DNA of 64,000 nt. It comes from Archaeoglobaceae archaeon (GTDB taxonomy: Archaea; Halobacteriota; Archaeoglobi; Archaeoglobales; Archaeoglobaceae). Position numbers and translations under genes: made by a program. Under the pieces are notes generated by a model. That model saw only the letters and a program-made list of their open reading frames with translations, did no database searches and had not been told where the DNA came from. Position 1 is the first letter of the stretch. The number at the start of each line of letters is the position of its first letter. The stretch lies in the NCBI GenBank assembly GCA_038734275.1, contig JAVYOO010000003.1:62001-126000 (forward strand). The letters run 5' to 3'. Positions 31,698 to 43,646 of the stretch are shown one piece after another.

Positions 31698-32283
31698 ACT
31701 CTCTCCTCAGGAAGTCTGCAAGCTCTTTTAACGAGCTAAAAATGTAGTCCGCATATATTTTAAAGCTTTCGACCATATTTTTGTTTCTTTCATGCACAAT
31801 CAGAGCTGTCTTAACTCCAGCGTTTTTGCCCGAAAGCAGATCGAATAGAAAATCTCCAACGAATAGAGCATAAGAGGGTTGAACAGCAAATCTTCTGAGG
31901 ACAAGATTTATAGGCTCTGGCGACGGTTTTGGATTTGCGTCTTCTCTTGTAACCACAAAATCAAATTCCAGTCCAAATTTCTTTGAAATCATTTCAACAC
32001 TCTTTTTGCTGTTCCTTGTGATTATGCCATGCGGGATTCTCTTTTCTCTGAGGAATTGAAGGAGTTCTTTTGCATAAAAAGCAAGTCTGGCATTTTTGGC
32101 ACTCTCAAGTTCGTATTTTTCAAGAACTCTTAGCATCTCTCTCTTTCTGCTCTCATCTTTCTCTGAAAGTATGCTTTCAAGGACAAACCTGTCTCCGATG
32201 CCCAGCACCGCTCTTATCTCCTCAAATGGAATGTTGAACTCAACAAGAGTCCCATCGAGATCAAACGCTATAAGCCTGAACAT
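31669..32283 (-). CDS. HAD-superfamily hydrolase, phosphoglycolate-phosphatase-like
   Basis: A 204-residue HAD phosphatase. The nucleophile motif '[10 protein letters not shown]' at residue 6, motif II 'ITRNSKK' near residue 100, and motif IV '[18 protein letters not shown]' near residue 155. The ATG at 32283 puts the nucleophile at the family position; a longer form would overlap pyrF further. Substrate unknown. Middle gene of pyrF-HAD-PPS. Confidence 0.87.
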   Translation of the reverse strand: MFRLIAFDLDGTLVEFNIPFEEIRAVLGIGDRFVLESILSEKDESRKREMLRVLEKYELESAKNARLAFYAKELLQFLREKRIPHGIITRNSKKSVEMISKKFGLEFDFVVTREDANPKPSPEPINLVLRRFAVQPSYALFVGDFLFDLLSGKNAGVKTALIVHERNKNMVESFKIYADYIFSSLKELADFLRREYDSERSSEI

Positions 32284-32899
32284 ACTCTCTAAGCTTCTTT
32301 GCTTCTTTTCTCGGATTTTCAGCCTCGTAAATGCTCCTGCCAACTATGATTCCGTCCGCAAATCTAAGAGCTTCGAGACTTCCGCCCTGTGCTCCAATAC
32401 CTGGACAGAGGATCTTCATTTCGCCCGCAACCTCTTTAATTTCTTTGAGCCTCTCAATCCTTGTTGCGGGAGCTATTAAGCCTTGACAACCAATTTCTTT
32501 TGCTTTTTTTACAATTTCGAGCGAAAATTTGCTCATGAATTCTTCGCCTCCAGGACTGCTCAGCTCGGTTACAATGTAGAGTTCTCCGCCAAAGCGCTTT
32601 GCAACGCTTAGCATAGCCTTCAAAGAATCACTTCCAGCAAATCCATGAGCTATTACAGCTTTGGCATCGTTTCGAAATGCTATTTCAGCAATCTTAGCAC
32701 TTATATGTGGAACATCTGCAATCTTTAAGTCCGCGATTACGGGCTTGATTTCCGAAAGCTCAGAAATTATCCTAATTCCTGATGAGAGAACTAACGGGTA
32801 ATTGACTTTGAACCGATCAACAAGATCGCAGAGTTCTTCTGCGATTTTCAAAGCAATTCTTCTCTCTTCCACGTCTAAAGCGAGAATAAGTTCTTTCAC
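32261..32899 (-). CDS. pyrF: Orotidine-5'-phosphate decarboxylase
   Basis: A 212-residue (beta/alpha)8 enzyme for the last step of UMP synthesis. 'LALDVE' at the N-terminus, '[10 protein letters not shown]' near residue 35 and the catalytic '[11 protein letters not shown]' (D-x-K-x-x-D) near residue 60; 'PGIGAQGG' and '[10 protein letters not shown]' are the phosphate-binding segments. The GTG start lies about 25 bases after TTTAATTTTCG. First gene of a three-gene unit. Confidence 0.94.
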   Translation of the reverse strand: MKELILALDVEERRIALKIAEELCDLVDRFKVNYPLVLSSGIRIISELSEIKPVIADLKIADVPHISAKIAEIAFRNDAKAVIAHGFAGSDSLKAMLSVAKRFGGELYIVTELSSPGGEEFMSKFSLEIVKKAKEIGCQGLIAPATRIERLKEIKEVAGEMKILCPGIGAQGGSLEALRFADGIIVGRSIYEAENPRKEAKKLREYVQAYSV

Positions 32900-32966
32900 A
32901 GAATTAGCTTTGCGAGGCGAAAATTAAATGTTTCCAAAATAATTTTTAACTTCATGGAGAGCATAG

Positions 32967-35639
<2,673 letters not shown>

Positions 35640-35643
<4 letters not shown>

Positions 35644-36422
35644 ATCTTTTGTTCTCATCAATGTTCCTTTATGAGTATTCCACGGACATGATCGCTAAGG
35701 CATGCGAGGTTGCTGGCTATGAGGGAATTGAGTTTTGGGTTGAAACGCCTTATTTCTGGGTCGATCGATCTTTAGAGAAGCTTGATTGCTTTTCAGGCAT
35801 GAAATTGGAATTTCATGCTCCAGTTCTCGATCTAAATCCAGTTTCGGTTAACAACGATCTTTGCGAGCTTACACTTAAAGAGACTTTATACACGATCTCC
35901 TTGGCTTCGAAAACAAAAGCTGAGCTCGTTACAATTCATGCAGGCAAAAGAAGTGCCTACAGAGAGCCAGTCTGGGCAGACTACAACTCCCTGCATAAAT
36001 ATTTACGAGTTTCTTCGAAATTTGCAAGGCTTAAGGGCGTAAATCTGTGTTTGGAAAATTCTGAGCAAAGTATAAACAACCTATGCAAGAAACCGGAAGA
36101 AATTAAGAAGTTTGCAGATTTTTACGATCTCTCGATCACCTTTGACATAAAACACTCATTGGAGAATGCAGAAGACTTTTACAGCCTTATAAATAGAGTT
36201 CGCAATGTTCATGTTAGCAACTCAGATGAGAAGCGAAGACACGTGCAGGCAAGCAAGAGCGAAAGAGTTGCAAAAATACTCAAGGATCTATCCGAGCTTG
36301 GCTATGATGGCTTTATAACGGTTGAGCTTGACGATCTTGGTATTGGGAGCTTGGATTTTGGAAAAAAGGTTGAGATCCTAAGAGAAGAAGCGAATTTCGT
36401 AAGAAAATTTTTCAAGAAATAG
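35640..36422 (+). CDS. Xylose-isomerase-like TIM-barrel protein
   Basis: A 260-residue sugar-phosphate isomerase/AP-endonuclease-2-type barrel. 'GYEGIEFWVE' near residue 30, 'KLEFHAPVLDLNPVS', 'LVTIHAGKRSAY' near residue 95, 'LCLENSEQ', 'ITFDIKHSLE' and 'GFITVELDDLG' carry the His/Glu/Asp metal ligands. It overlaps DUF460 by an ATGA and converges with the P-type ATPase (11-base overlap at the 3' ends). Substrate unknown; both isomerase and nuclease activities occur in the fold. Confidence 0.85.
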
Positions 36423-38898
36423 CTTCTTTTCTGAAGAGCCTAAATATTAATTTCTCAAGTTCCACTATGAAGAAGACTGAAGAAGTCAAACCCAAAGTCT
36501 TGATCCATTCTTCAAGGCTCATCGGCTCAAGTAGAAGTGCAGTGCTGAAGTTTGTAACGTAAAGCTGAATTGCAAGCGTTAAAAAGATCCCGAGGATTGC
36601 AAATTTGTTTCTCAGTCCAACTTCAAAGAAGCTTTTCTCGACATGAGGAGTAAGCAGATACCAGATCCCGACTGCAATTATTGCATTCACCGCAGAAGAC
36701 ATCTTCCCCGTGTCGAAGTAAAGGACGTAAGCAAGCAGAACGCTTAGTATGGAGATGTAAAAGATCCTGAATATGATGCGATTGTTTATCAGCTCTCCCC
36801 TCGTGGGCTTTAGCTTAAGCAATCCTCTCTCCATTGGCTCAAAGACGAGCATCATTCCAAGCAGTCCAGAAGTGACGGTGTTGATCCAGAGTATGTGGAG
36901 CGGTAGCATTGGCATTGAAATTCCGAGGGCAAAGGCAACGAGCACGATCAGTCCTTGGCCTCCATTTGTCGGAAGCATCCAAGAAATGATCCTCTGAATC
37001 TTTCGGAAAACGTTTCTACCTTCTTCTATTGCCTTAACGATCGTGGAAAAGCTGTCATCAAGTAAAACCATGTCACCTGCTTCCTTAGCTATATCGCTAC
37101 CACTTCCCATTGCTACACCAATTTCAGCTCTTTTCAGTGCGGGAGCATCATTGACGCCATCGCCAGTTACCGCAACAACTTCCTTGTTTTCTTGTAAAGC
37201 CTTAACAATTTCAAGCTTTTGATCAGGTGTTGTTCTTGCAAAAATGCTGTATTTCGCAACCGCTTCACGCAAGTCAATTTTTTCAAGCTCTTTGCCAGTA
37301 ATAACCTCTCCTTCGATGCCAGCGTCTCTTGCGATCTTCAATGCGGTTGTTGGATGATCGCCAGTGATCATTAGAACCCTTATTCCAGCGGATTTGCATT
37401 TTTCAACAGCCTCCTTGCTTTCTTCTCTTAGCGGGTCGATCAAACACTGATAGCCGAGAAATTCAAGATTTTTGAGCTCGAAACCATTGAATTCTTCAAC
37501 CTTCTTGAATGCAAAAGCTAACGTTCTCATCCCGTTCTGAGTGCACGTCTCTGGAATTTTGCTTTGAACCATGCCCTCTACGACTTCGGGAGCTCCCTTA
37601 ACAATAACATATATCCCGTCCTTTGTCTTTGCTGAAACCGCCATGAACTTTCTCTTCGAGTCGAATGGAATCTCGTCGAGTATTTCGTAGTCTTCTGTGA
37701 TTCCAGACTTTAAAGCAAGCTCGAGCAGTGCTATTTCAAGCGGATCCCCTCTGCAGTTCCCGCCTTCGCAGACTGCTCTGTTGCATATGTATCCCGCAAG
37801 AACTAATTTTCTTATGTCCTCTCCAAGAACCTTTTCACCATTTTTGTAGAATCCGTCATCTTGAATTTCGTATTCGCCTTCTGGAGTGACCAGCTTGACG
37901 ACTTTAAGCTTGTTTTGAGTCAAAGTTCCAGTTTTATCCGAGCAAATTACTGTGACACTGCCCAATGTTTCTACTGCGGGCAGAGATTTAACCAGAGCTT
38001 TTCTTTTAGCCATCTCTCTCACGCCAAAGGCAAGAGCCAACGTTATAGTTGCGGGAAGTATCTCAGGAATCACAGCGACCGCAAAGCTTATTGCGGAAAG
38101 AAATGCATACGTGCTCTCGTAGCCTCTGTAAAGCCCGAGCAAGAATATTGCAACCGAGACCAAAATGATTCCGATTGTGAGCTGTTTCGCAAATACACGC
38201 ATTTTTGCAAGCAGCGGTGTCTCGACGCTTTCTTCAAGTCCTTTGCCAATTTTACCCATCTCTGTTCTCTCGCCCGTTGCAACAACAACCGCCTTTCCCC
38301 AGCCAGAAGTCACAACGGTGCCAGCGTAGAGCATGCAGGTTCTTTCAGGCACAATCGCGTCTTCAGAAACCTTTTTGTTGTTCTTCTCAACTGGAAAAGA
38401 CTCCCCTGTTAGCATTGACTCGTCAACGCTGAGTTCTCTGCTTTCAACAATTCTTGCATCTGCGGGAACCTTCATTCCCGCTTCAACTATTATTACATCG
38501 CCCGGAACGATTAAATTTGACTCAATTTCGGTTATTTTTCCTTCAGAAACAACGAGAGCCTTTGGAATCAGGAACTTCTTAAGCTCTTTCATTATACTCT
38601 CCGCTTTCCATTCCTGAAGGAACCCGACGATTGCTCCAAGGATGACAATTGCAAAGACTATGAAAGCTTCAAGATGGTGCTCCAAATAGCTGAGAAGAAA
38701 CATCGAAACTATTAGAACGAGCACAAGCGGATTTCGGAACTGCTTGATGAAAACTTCAAATGGCTTCTTTTCCTTAACCTTTATTTCGTTTAAACCGTAA
38801 ATTCTGAGCCTTTTTTCCCTCTCAGCTTGACTTAAACCGTTTAAACTGGTTTCCAGCCTTTTAATGACGTCTTCAACCTCTAAAGCCCAGAAGTTCAT
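36412..38898 (-). CDS. P-type cation-transporting ATPase (P2-like)
   Basis: An 828-residue ion pump. Phosphorylation motif 'ICSDKTGTLTQNKLKVV' near residue 330, actuator 'DESMLTGESFPVEK' near residue 170, hinge 'VAVTGDGVNDAPALK' near residue 590, and ten predicted membrane helices including 'PEILPATITLALAFG' (M4) and 'LPLHILWINTVTSGLLGMML' (M6). The N-terminal 'SLNGLSQAEREKRLRIYGLNEI' cation-ATPase leader is present. The M4 Glu and M6 Asn/Thr fit Ca2+- or related divalent transport, but the ligand set is not complete enough to be sure. The ATG at 38898 is used. Confidence 0.9.
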   Translation of the reverse strand: MNFWALEVEDVIKRLETSLNGLSQAEREKRLRIYGLNEIKVKEKKPFEVFIKQFRNPLVLVLIVSMFLLSYLEHHLEAFIVFAIVILGAIVGFLQEWKAESIMKELKKFLIPKALVVSEGKITEIESNLIVPGDVIIVEAGMKVPADARIVESRELSVDESMLTGESFPVEKNNKKVSEDAIVPERTCMLYAGTVVTSGWGKAVVVATGERTEMGKIGKGLEESVETPLLAKMRVFAKQLTIGIILVSVAIFLLGLYRGYESTYAFLSAISFAVAVIPEILPATITLALAFGVREMAKRKALVKSLPAVETLGSVTVICSDKTGTLTQNKLKVVKLVTPEGEYEIQDDGFYKNGEKVLGEDIRKLVLAGYICNRAVCEGGNCRGDPLEIALLELALKSGITEDYEILDEIPFDSKRKFMAVSAKTKDGIYVIVKGAPEVVEGMVQSKIPETCTQNGMRTLAFAFKKVEEFNGFELKNLEFLGYQCLIDPLREESKEAVEKCKSAGIRVLMITGDHPTTALKIARDAGIEGEVITGKELEKIDLREAVAKYSIFARTTPDQKLEIVKALQENKEVVAVTGDGVNDAPALKRAEIGVAMGSGSDIAKEAGDMVLLDDSFSTIVKAIEEGRNVFRKIQRIISWMLPTNGGQGLIVLVAFALGISMPMLPLHILWINTVTSGLLGMMLVFEPMERGLLKLKPTRGELINNRIIFRIFYISILSVLLAYVLYFDTGKMSSAVNAIIAVGIWYLLTPHVEKSFFEVGLRNKFAILGIFLTLAIQLYVTNFSTALLLEPMSLEEWIKTLGLTSSVFFIVELEKLIFRLFRKEAIS

Positions 38899-38929
38899 CT
38901 TAAATCCCAATACTGGGTTTTATGATTGC

Positions 38930-39694
38930 TTATTTAAGTCTTACGATTTCACAATCTCCAATGTAGTTCTCTTCGAAAATTCCTTTAAGCTCTTCGTTGC
39001 ACACAGGGCATTCTTTTCTTTTCTGCAAGTTGAATTCAAAAAAGCTCATAGTAGAAGCATCGAGTCTCAGAATTCTACCTTTCAAAATGTCTCCATAACC
39101 AGTTATGAGCTTTATGGTCTCCAAAGCCTGAAGGCATCCAAAAACTCCTGCTACCGCTCCTATTATTGCTCTACCAGTTGCAGGTGGCATTTTTGGCAAA
39201 TAACAGCGATAACATGGGCTTCCATGGAATGTGGACAGCTCTCCCTCAAAAGCATAAACTGCAGAATGAACAAATGGCTTTTTCAGCAAAAAGCAAGCAT
39301 CATTTAAAATGTATCTTACTTTAAAGCTGTCAGGGCAGCCGACTACAACATCATAGTTTTTTAAAAGCTCGATTGCATTTTTAGGAGTTAAATCAAAGGG
39401 ATATATATCAACTGCGACATCAGGATTTAGCTTTTTTACAAAAGCTCCAGCAGATTTTGCTTTGTTCATTCCAACGTTTCCCGCGTGTATCGTTTGCCTC
39501 TGCAAGTTTGAGTCCTCAACTATGTCGCCATCAACTATTCCGAGCCTTCCAATGCCCGCGGAAGCTAAATACTGAATAACCGCACTCCCCAAACCACCCG
39601 CACCCACAACAAGAACAGAAGCCTTCGCCAACCTCTCCTGACCCTCAATACCGAAGATCTCGATCTGCCTTGAATATCTCTCAAAGCTAAACAT
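38930..39694 (-). CDS. HesA/MoeB/ThiF-family E1-like adenylyltransferase
   Basis: A 254-residue E1-like enzyme that adenylates the C-terminus of a ubiquitin-like sulfur carrier. 'RYSRQIEIFGIEGQERLAKASVLVVGAGGLGSAVIQYLA' spans the ATP loop, with 'DGDIVEDSNLQRQTIH' and 'DVVVGCPDSFKVRYILND' following. Zinc pairs are 'CYRCYLP' and 'CPVC'. The loop that normally carries the adduct-forming Cys ('SCAEAGVLG') is reduced to PPATGRAIIG. It overlaps the upstream gyrB by 8 bases. Confidence 0.88.
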   Translation of the reverse strand: MFSFERYSRQIEIFGIEGQERLAKASVLVVGAGGLGSAVIQYLASAGIGRLGIVDGDIVEDSNLQRQTIHAGNVGMNKAKSAGAFVKKLNPDVAVDIYPFDLTPKNAIELLKNYDVVVGCPDSFKVRYILNDACFLLKKPFVHSAVYAFEGELSTFHGSPCYRCYLPKMPPATGRAIIGAVAGVFGCLQALETIKLITGYGDILKGRILRLDASTMSFFEFNLQKRKECPVCNEELKGIFEENYIGDCEIVRLK

Positions 39695-41576
39695 CGAGGT
39701 TCTTCACCTCTTTCGAGTGGGCAATTATGAAATTCTTTCTGCTTTCAACGTCTTCTCCCATCAATATTCTGAAAAGCTCATCCGCTCTTTTAGCATCTTC
39801 AATTTTTACCTGAATCATTATTCTCCTTTGCGGATCCATTGTAGTTTCCCATAGCTGTTCTGGATTCATCTCTCCAAGACCCTTGTATCTTTGAACTTCC
39901 GCATTTCCAAGCTTTTCGAGTAGTCTGTTAAGCTCCAACTCATTGTAAGCGTAATAGGTCTTGTTTCCCTTCTTTACACCGTAAAGCGGAGGCTGTGCAA
40001 TGTATAATCTGCCAGCTTCAATAAGAGGCCTCATGTGGCGGTAGAAGAAAGCAAGAAGCAAGGTTCTTATGTGCAGTCCATCGACATCCGCATCGCTCAT
40101 TATAATAACCCTGCTGTATCTCATCTTGCTCAGATCAAAGTTCTTATCGATTCCCGCACCTATTGCAGAAATTATAGCTTTAATCTCCTCATTCTTAAGT
40201 ATTTTGACCATTCCAGCTTTTTCAACATTTATGATCTTACCCCTTATTGGTAGTATTGCCTGGAACCTCCTATCTCTCGCCTGTTTGGCTGAACCACCAG
40301 CACTCTCACCCTCTACAATGAAAATCTCTCTCTCTTCTATGTTCTTTGATGAGCAATCTGCAAGTTTACCTGGCAAGGTGATGGAAACGTCCTCTCTTTT
40401 CTTTACAAGTTCTTTTGCTCTTTTTGCTGCTTCTCTGGCTCTTTTTATAATTAAAAATCTATTAATTAAACTTTCAGCTTCTTTTGTGTTCTCTTCAAGC
40501 CACTTGAGCATCCCGGCATAAACAGTGGATTCAACTGCTGTTTTGACTTCTGCATTTGTGAGTTTATTCTTCGTCTGACCTTCAAACTGTGGATTTGGGA
40601 CTTTAACACTTATAACTGCAGTTAAGCCCTCTCTGATCTCAGCCCCAGCTATGGTTTCGAATTTTTTAATGTTCTTTCTACCATACTCGTTGATCGCTCG
40701 TGTTAAGCCTGCACGGAACCCAATTACGTGCGTTCCCCCCTCCTCATTTTTTATATTGTTGGCAAAAGCCATTATGGTCTCAATCTCAGAATCAACAAAT
40801 TGGATTGCCACTTCAATCAGTATCCCGTTTTTTGAGTTCTCGATATAAATTGGCTCATGAAAAGTCTTTTTCTTTCTGTTCATGTGTCTTATAAGCCCCA
40901 AAATACCGTCATCAAAGTGATATTCTTCCTGTTTCCCAGTGCGTTCATCTATAAGTGTTATTCTAAGACCTTTGCAGAGATACGCAATCTCCTTCAACCT
41001 CTGAGAAACGATCTCGTAGTTAAATTCTGTCACTTCGAATATTTCCTCATCTGGCTTGAATCTGACAATTGTTCCTGTATCACTGCTCTCTCCCACAACT
41101 TTAATCTCAGTTTTGGGATTTCCCCTTTCGTATCTCTGGTAATATATCTTGCCGTCTCGTTTAACCCAAACGTCGAGCCATTCTGAAAGGGCATTTACAA
41201 CTGAAACACCCACACCATGAAGTCCACCGGAAACTCTGTAAACTTTGTTTCCGAATTTGCCACCTGCATGGAGTTTTGTCATTACAACTTCAAGAGCGGG
41301 CTTTCCTGTTTCATGGAGATCTACTGGAATTCCTCTTCCATCGTCTTCAACACTCGCAGAGCCGTCTTTGTGAAGTGTGACCTTTATATTTTTACAAAAT
41401 CCAGCCATTGCCTCATCAACACTGTTATCCACAACTTCCCATAGCAAGTGATGCAGACCCCTGACTCCTGTGTTCCCAATATACATTCCGGGCCTCTTTC
41501 GAACAGCTTCGAGATCTGCAAGAACCGTAATGTCTTTTGCAGAGTAATTGCTTCTGTTTAAAGTTTCAGCATCCAT
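39687..41576 (-). CDS. gyrB: DNA gyrase subunit B
   Basis: A 629-residue bacterial-type GyrB. GHKL ATPase motifs 'VVDNSVDEAMAG', 'EDDGRGIPVD' and 'GLHGVGVSVVNALS'; toprim 'EIFIVEGESAGGSAKQARDR' near residue 410 and 'IIMSDADVDGLHIRTLLL' near residue 485; C-terminal 'QRYKGLGEMNPEQLWETTMDP'. Gyrase introduces negative supercoils and is found in Archaeoglobales, acquired from bacteria long ago. GyrA is not in the window. The ATG at 41576 is chosen; a GTG three codons upstream is possible. Confidence 0.95.
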   Translation of the reverse strand: MDAETLNRSNYSAKDITVLADLEAVRKRPGMYIGNTGVRGLHHLLWEVVDNSVDEAMAGFCKNIKVTLHKDGSASVEDDGRGIPVDLHETGKPALEVVMTKLHAGGKFGNKVYRVSGGLHGVGVSVVNALSEWLDVWVKRDGKIYYQRYERGNPKTEIKVVGESSDTGTIVRFKPDEEIFEVTEFNYEIVSQRLKEIAYLCKGLRITLIDERTGKQEEYHFDDGILGLIRHMNRKKKTFHEPIYIENSKNGILIEVAIQFVDSEIETIMAFANNIKNEEGGTHVIGFRAGLTRAINEYGRKNIKKFETIAGAEIREGLTAVISVKVPNPQFEGQTKNKLTNAEVKTAVESTVYAGMLKWLEENTKEAESLINRFLIIKRAREAAKRAKELVKKREDVSITLPGKLADCSSKNIEEREIFIVEGESAGGSAKQARDRRFQAILPIRGKIINVEKAGMVKILKNEEIKAIISAIGAGIDKNFDLSKMRYSRVIIMSDADVDGLHIRTLLLAFFYRHMRPLIEAGRLYIAQPPLYGVKKGNKTYYAYNELELNRLLEKLGNAEVQRYKGLGEMNPEQLWETTMDPQRRIMIQVKIEDAKRADELFRILMGEDVESRKNFIIAHSKEVKNLDV

Positions 41577-41671
41577 TTTATCCACAAAAAATGTAGTTTT
41601 TCGATTAATAAGGTTTTTGAGGATTTCAGTTTTTTTAAATTAGGACTTGCGAAGATCAAGCAAAGAGAAAT

Positions 41672-41683
41672 TTTTTAATACTT
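41672..41683 (+). promoter_or_regulatory. TATA-like box of the acyl-CoA ligase gene
   Basis: TTTTTTAATACT lies about 24 bases before the ATG at 41701 without a ribosome binding site, matching a leaderless promoter. Confidence 0.45.
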
Positions 41684-41700
41684 ATAATTTAAGTTAAAAC

Positions 41701-43359
41701 ATGGTGCTGAAAGGTCTTCCTTCCACGATGAATGATGAATACCAGCTTAATTTACATAAGATTCTTCAGCATGCTGCAAAAGTTCACGATGAAGTTGAGG
41801 TGGTCTCTTATAGAACTCTCCAGAACGGAAAGGTTCACACTTTCAACTATATGCAAATATATGAGCGGGTCTGTGCAATGGCAAACGCACTTCAGGAGCT
41901 TGGAATTAAGCCTGGGGACAGGGTTGCAATTTTGGGATGGAACGACCATAGATACTTTGAGAGTTATTTCAGTGTTTCTGGAATTGGAGCGGTTTTGGTG
42001 CAGTTAAATATCAGACTTCATTTAAACGAGCTAGCATACATCGTGGATCATGCTGGTGCGAAAGCGCTGTTTTTCGACGATACTCTTGTGGAGCTGGCAG
42101 AAAGACTTGCAGAGAAGCATAAATTCGATCTCTACGTGCTCATGAGCGATAAGAGTTTGGAGGAGATCAAAACCAAACTGAAACCTCTTTACCATTATGA
42201 GGAACTCATTGCCAAGCATCCAAAGAGGAGAGAGTGGGAAGACATCGAAGAGAAATCCGCAGCCACCGCATGCTACACCGCTGGAACAGCGGGAAATCCA
42301 AAAGGTGTTTTTTATTCACATAGAGCTCTTATTTTGCAGGCACTCACATCTGCCGCCATCTTTAATTTAAACTCACTGGACGTCTACCTTCAAATTGTGC
42401 CATTCTACCACGTTAACGGCTGGACTTCTCACCTTGCATGTCCAATGGTTGGTGCAAAGTTAATCCTCCCGGGTTTATATAATCCCGTGCATTTAACAAA
42501 CATATTACTCAATGAAAAAGTCACAATAGCCTCCGGAGCTCCAGCAATTCTCTCTCCAATTCTGGAAGTTCTAAAAAGAATTGCTCCAAGCACAAGACTC
42601 GAAAAGCTTAGGCTGATTAGCGGATCAACAGAACCTCCGCTGGAAATGATCAGAAGCTATGCGGAGCTTGGGGCGAAAGTTATCCACGCTTACGGTGCAA
42701 CCGAGACATCACCACTTGCAACTGCAAACATTCCAAAGCCCCATATAATGATGAGGAGTGAAGAGGAACGATTTAATCACATGAAAAAGCAGGGATTGTT
42801 CGTTTTTGGAGTTGAGGCGAAGCTTGTTGAACCTGGCACGGGAAAAGAACTCCCATGGGATGGTAGGAGTGTTGGAGAACTTTGGCTTCGCGGGCCATGG
42901 ATTATAAAGGAGTATTATAATGATCCAAGGACAAAGGAAAGTGTGACTGAAGACGGATGGTGGAAGAGTGGAGATGCCGGAACTATAGACGAATTGGGTT
43001 ATTTCCACATAGTGGATAGGCTAAAGGACATAATAAAGAGCGGTGGGGAGTGGATTCCAAGTGTGGATCTCGAGAAAACTCTTATGAGTCATCCATATGT
43101 CTATGAGGCAGTGGTTATAGGCATACCGCATCCTCGGTGGGGAGAAAGACCTCTTGCGCTGGTAGTTCTAAAGAGCCCATACAGAAACAAGGCGAAAGAT
43201 CAGATTGAAACTGAACTCCGGGAGCACATGCTTAAGAGGTTTGCAAGATGGCAACTGCCAGATAAGATTCTTTTTGTAGAAGAAATTCCCAAAACAAGTG
43301 TCGGAAAAATAAACAAGCGAGTTCTTCGAGAAAAATATAGAGACATCTACATAAAATAA
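41701..43359 (+). CDS. AMP-forming acyl-CoA synthetase
   Basis: A 552-residue adenylate-forming ligase. Motifs: P-loop 'YTAGTAGNPKGVFYSH' near residue 198 (Ala in place of the usual Ser and Thr), 'HAYGATETSPLA' near residue 330, 'GDAGTIDELGYFHIVDRLKDIIKSGGEWI' near residue 425 and the catalytic Lys in 'PKTSVGKINKR' near residue 540. Length and 'HVNGWTSHL' segment fit the medium/long-chain acyl-CoA ligase group. It is followed after a 287-base gap by a Liv-type transporter and CoA-transferases, all in the same direction. Confidence 0.92.
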   Translation: MVLKGLPSTMNDEYQLNLHKILQHAAKVHDEVEVVSYRTLQNGKVHTFNYMQIYERVCAMANALQELGIKPGDRVAILGWNDHRYFESYFSVSGIGAVLVQLNIRLHLNELAYIVDHAGAKALFFDDTLVELAERLAEKHKFDLYVLMSDKSLEEIKTKLKPLYHYEELIAKHPKRREWEDIEEKSAATACYTAGTAGNPKGVFYSHRALILQALTSAAIFNLNSLDVYLQIVPFYHVNGWTSHLACPMVGAKLILPGLYNPVHLTNILLNEKVTIASGAPAILSPILEVLKRIAPSTRLEKLRLISGSTEPPLEMIRSYAELGAKVIHAYGATETSPLATANIPKPHIMMRSEEERFNHMKKQGLFVFGVEAKLVEPGTGKELPWDGRSVGELWLRGPWIIKEYYNDPRTKESVTEDGWWKSGDAGTIDELGYFHIVDRLKDIIKSGGEWIPSVDLEKTLMSHPYVYEAVVIGIPHPRWGERPLALVVLKSPYRNKAKDQIETELREHMLKRFARWQLPDKILFVEEIPKTSVGKINKRVLREKYRDIYIK

Positions 43360-43548
43360 TTTTAATTTGGATGGCATAAGATGATGATAATGTTTATAAT
43401 AATAAACAGGGACATGGTAGGCTATTTGATAAATATTAGACATACTTAGAATTGTAATCTCCAGTAAGGTGCCCGCAGAGAGCCTGAAATGGCAAAATCT
43501 CACTCCAAATCCAGTATAAAAAAATAAATAAACATGAAAAAAGCATAA

Positions 43549-43559
43549 TTTTTAAATAC
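43549..43559 (+). promoter_or_regulatory. TATA-like box of the Liv-type operon
   Basis: TTTTTAAATAC is the strongest TATA-like sequence in the spacer. A start site about 25 bases downstream falls at 43580, the first base of the short leader frame. Confidence 0.5.
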
Positions 43560-43579
43560 TACTCCAAAACCAAATATTC

Positions 43580-43645
43580 GTGTTGCTGAAATCAGATTCA
43601 GATAAGAGATTCGGTGTGATTAAAGGAATAGAGGAGGGTGGTTAG
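43580..43645 (+). CDS. Possible 21-residue leader peptide of the Liv-type operon
   Basis: GTG opens a 22-codon frame (MLLKSDSDKRFGVIKGIEEGG) whose start coincides with the predicted transcription start and whose TAG ends one base before the livH GTG. The livH ribosome binding site GGAGG (43633-43637) lies inside it, so translation of the leader could couple to or block livH. There is no comparative support. Confidence 0.3.
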   Translation: MLLKSDSDKRFGVIKGIEEGG

Positions 43646-43646
43646 G

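Larger units (their letters stand above)
43360..43646. other. 287-base spacer with promoter and possible leader peptide
   Basis: No gene of usual size. The first 180 bases are AT-rich without recognisable elements. A TATA-like TTTTTAAATAC is at 43549-43559, and a 22-codon frame starts at 43580. The region separates the ligase from the transporter operon. Confidence 0.55.

Noticed and set aside
37861-38412. A 183-codon plus-strand frame inside the P-type ATPase
   Set aside because: Antisense to conserved ATPase motifs; no independent evidence.
43638-43646. GTG at 43638 as the livH start
   Set aside because: It directly abuts the GGAGG motif (zero spacing); the GTG at 43647 has normal spacing.
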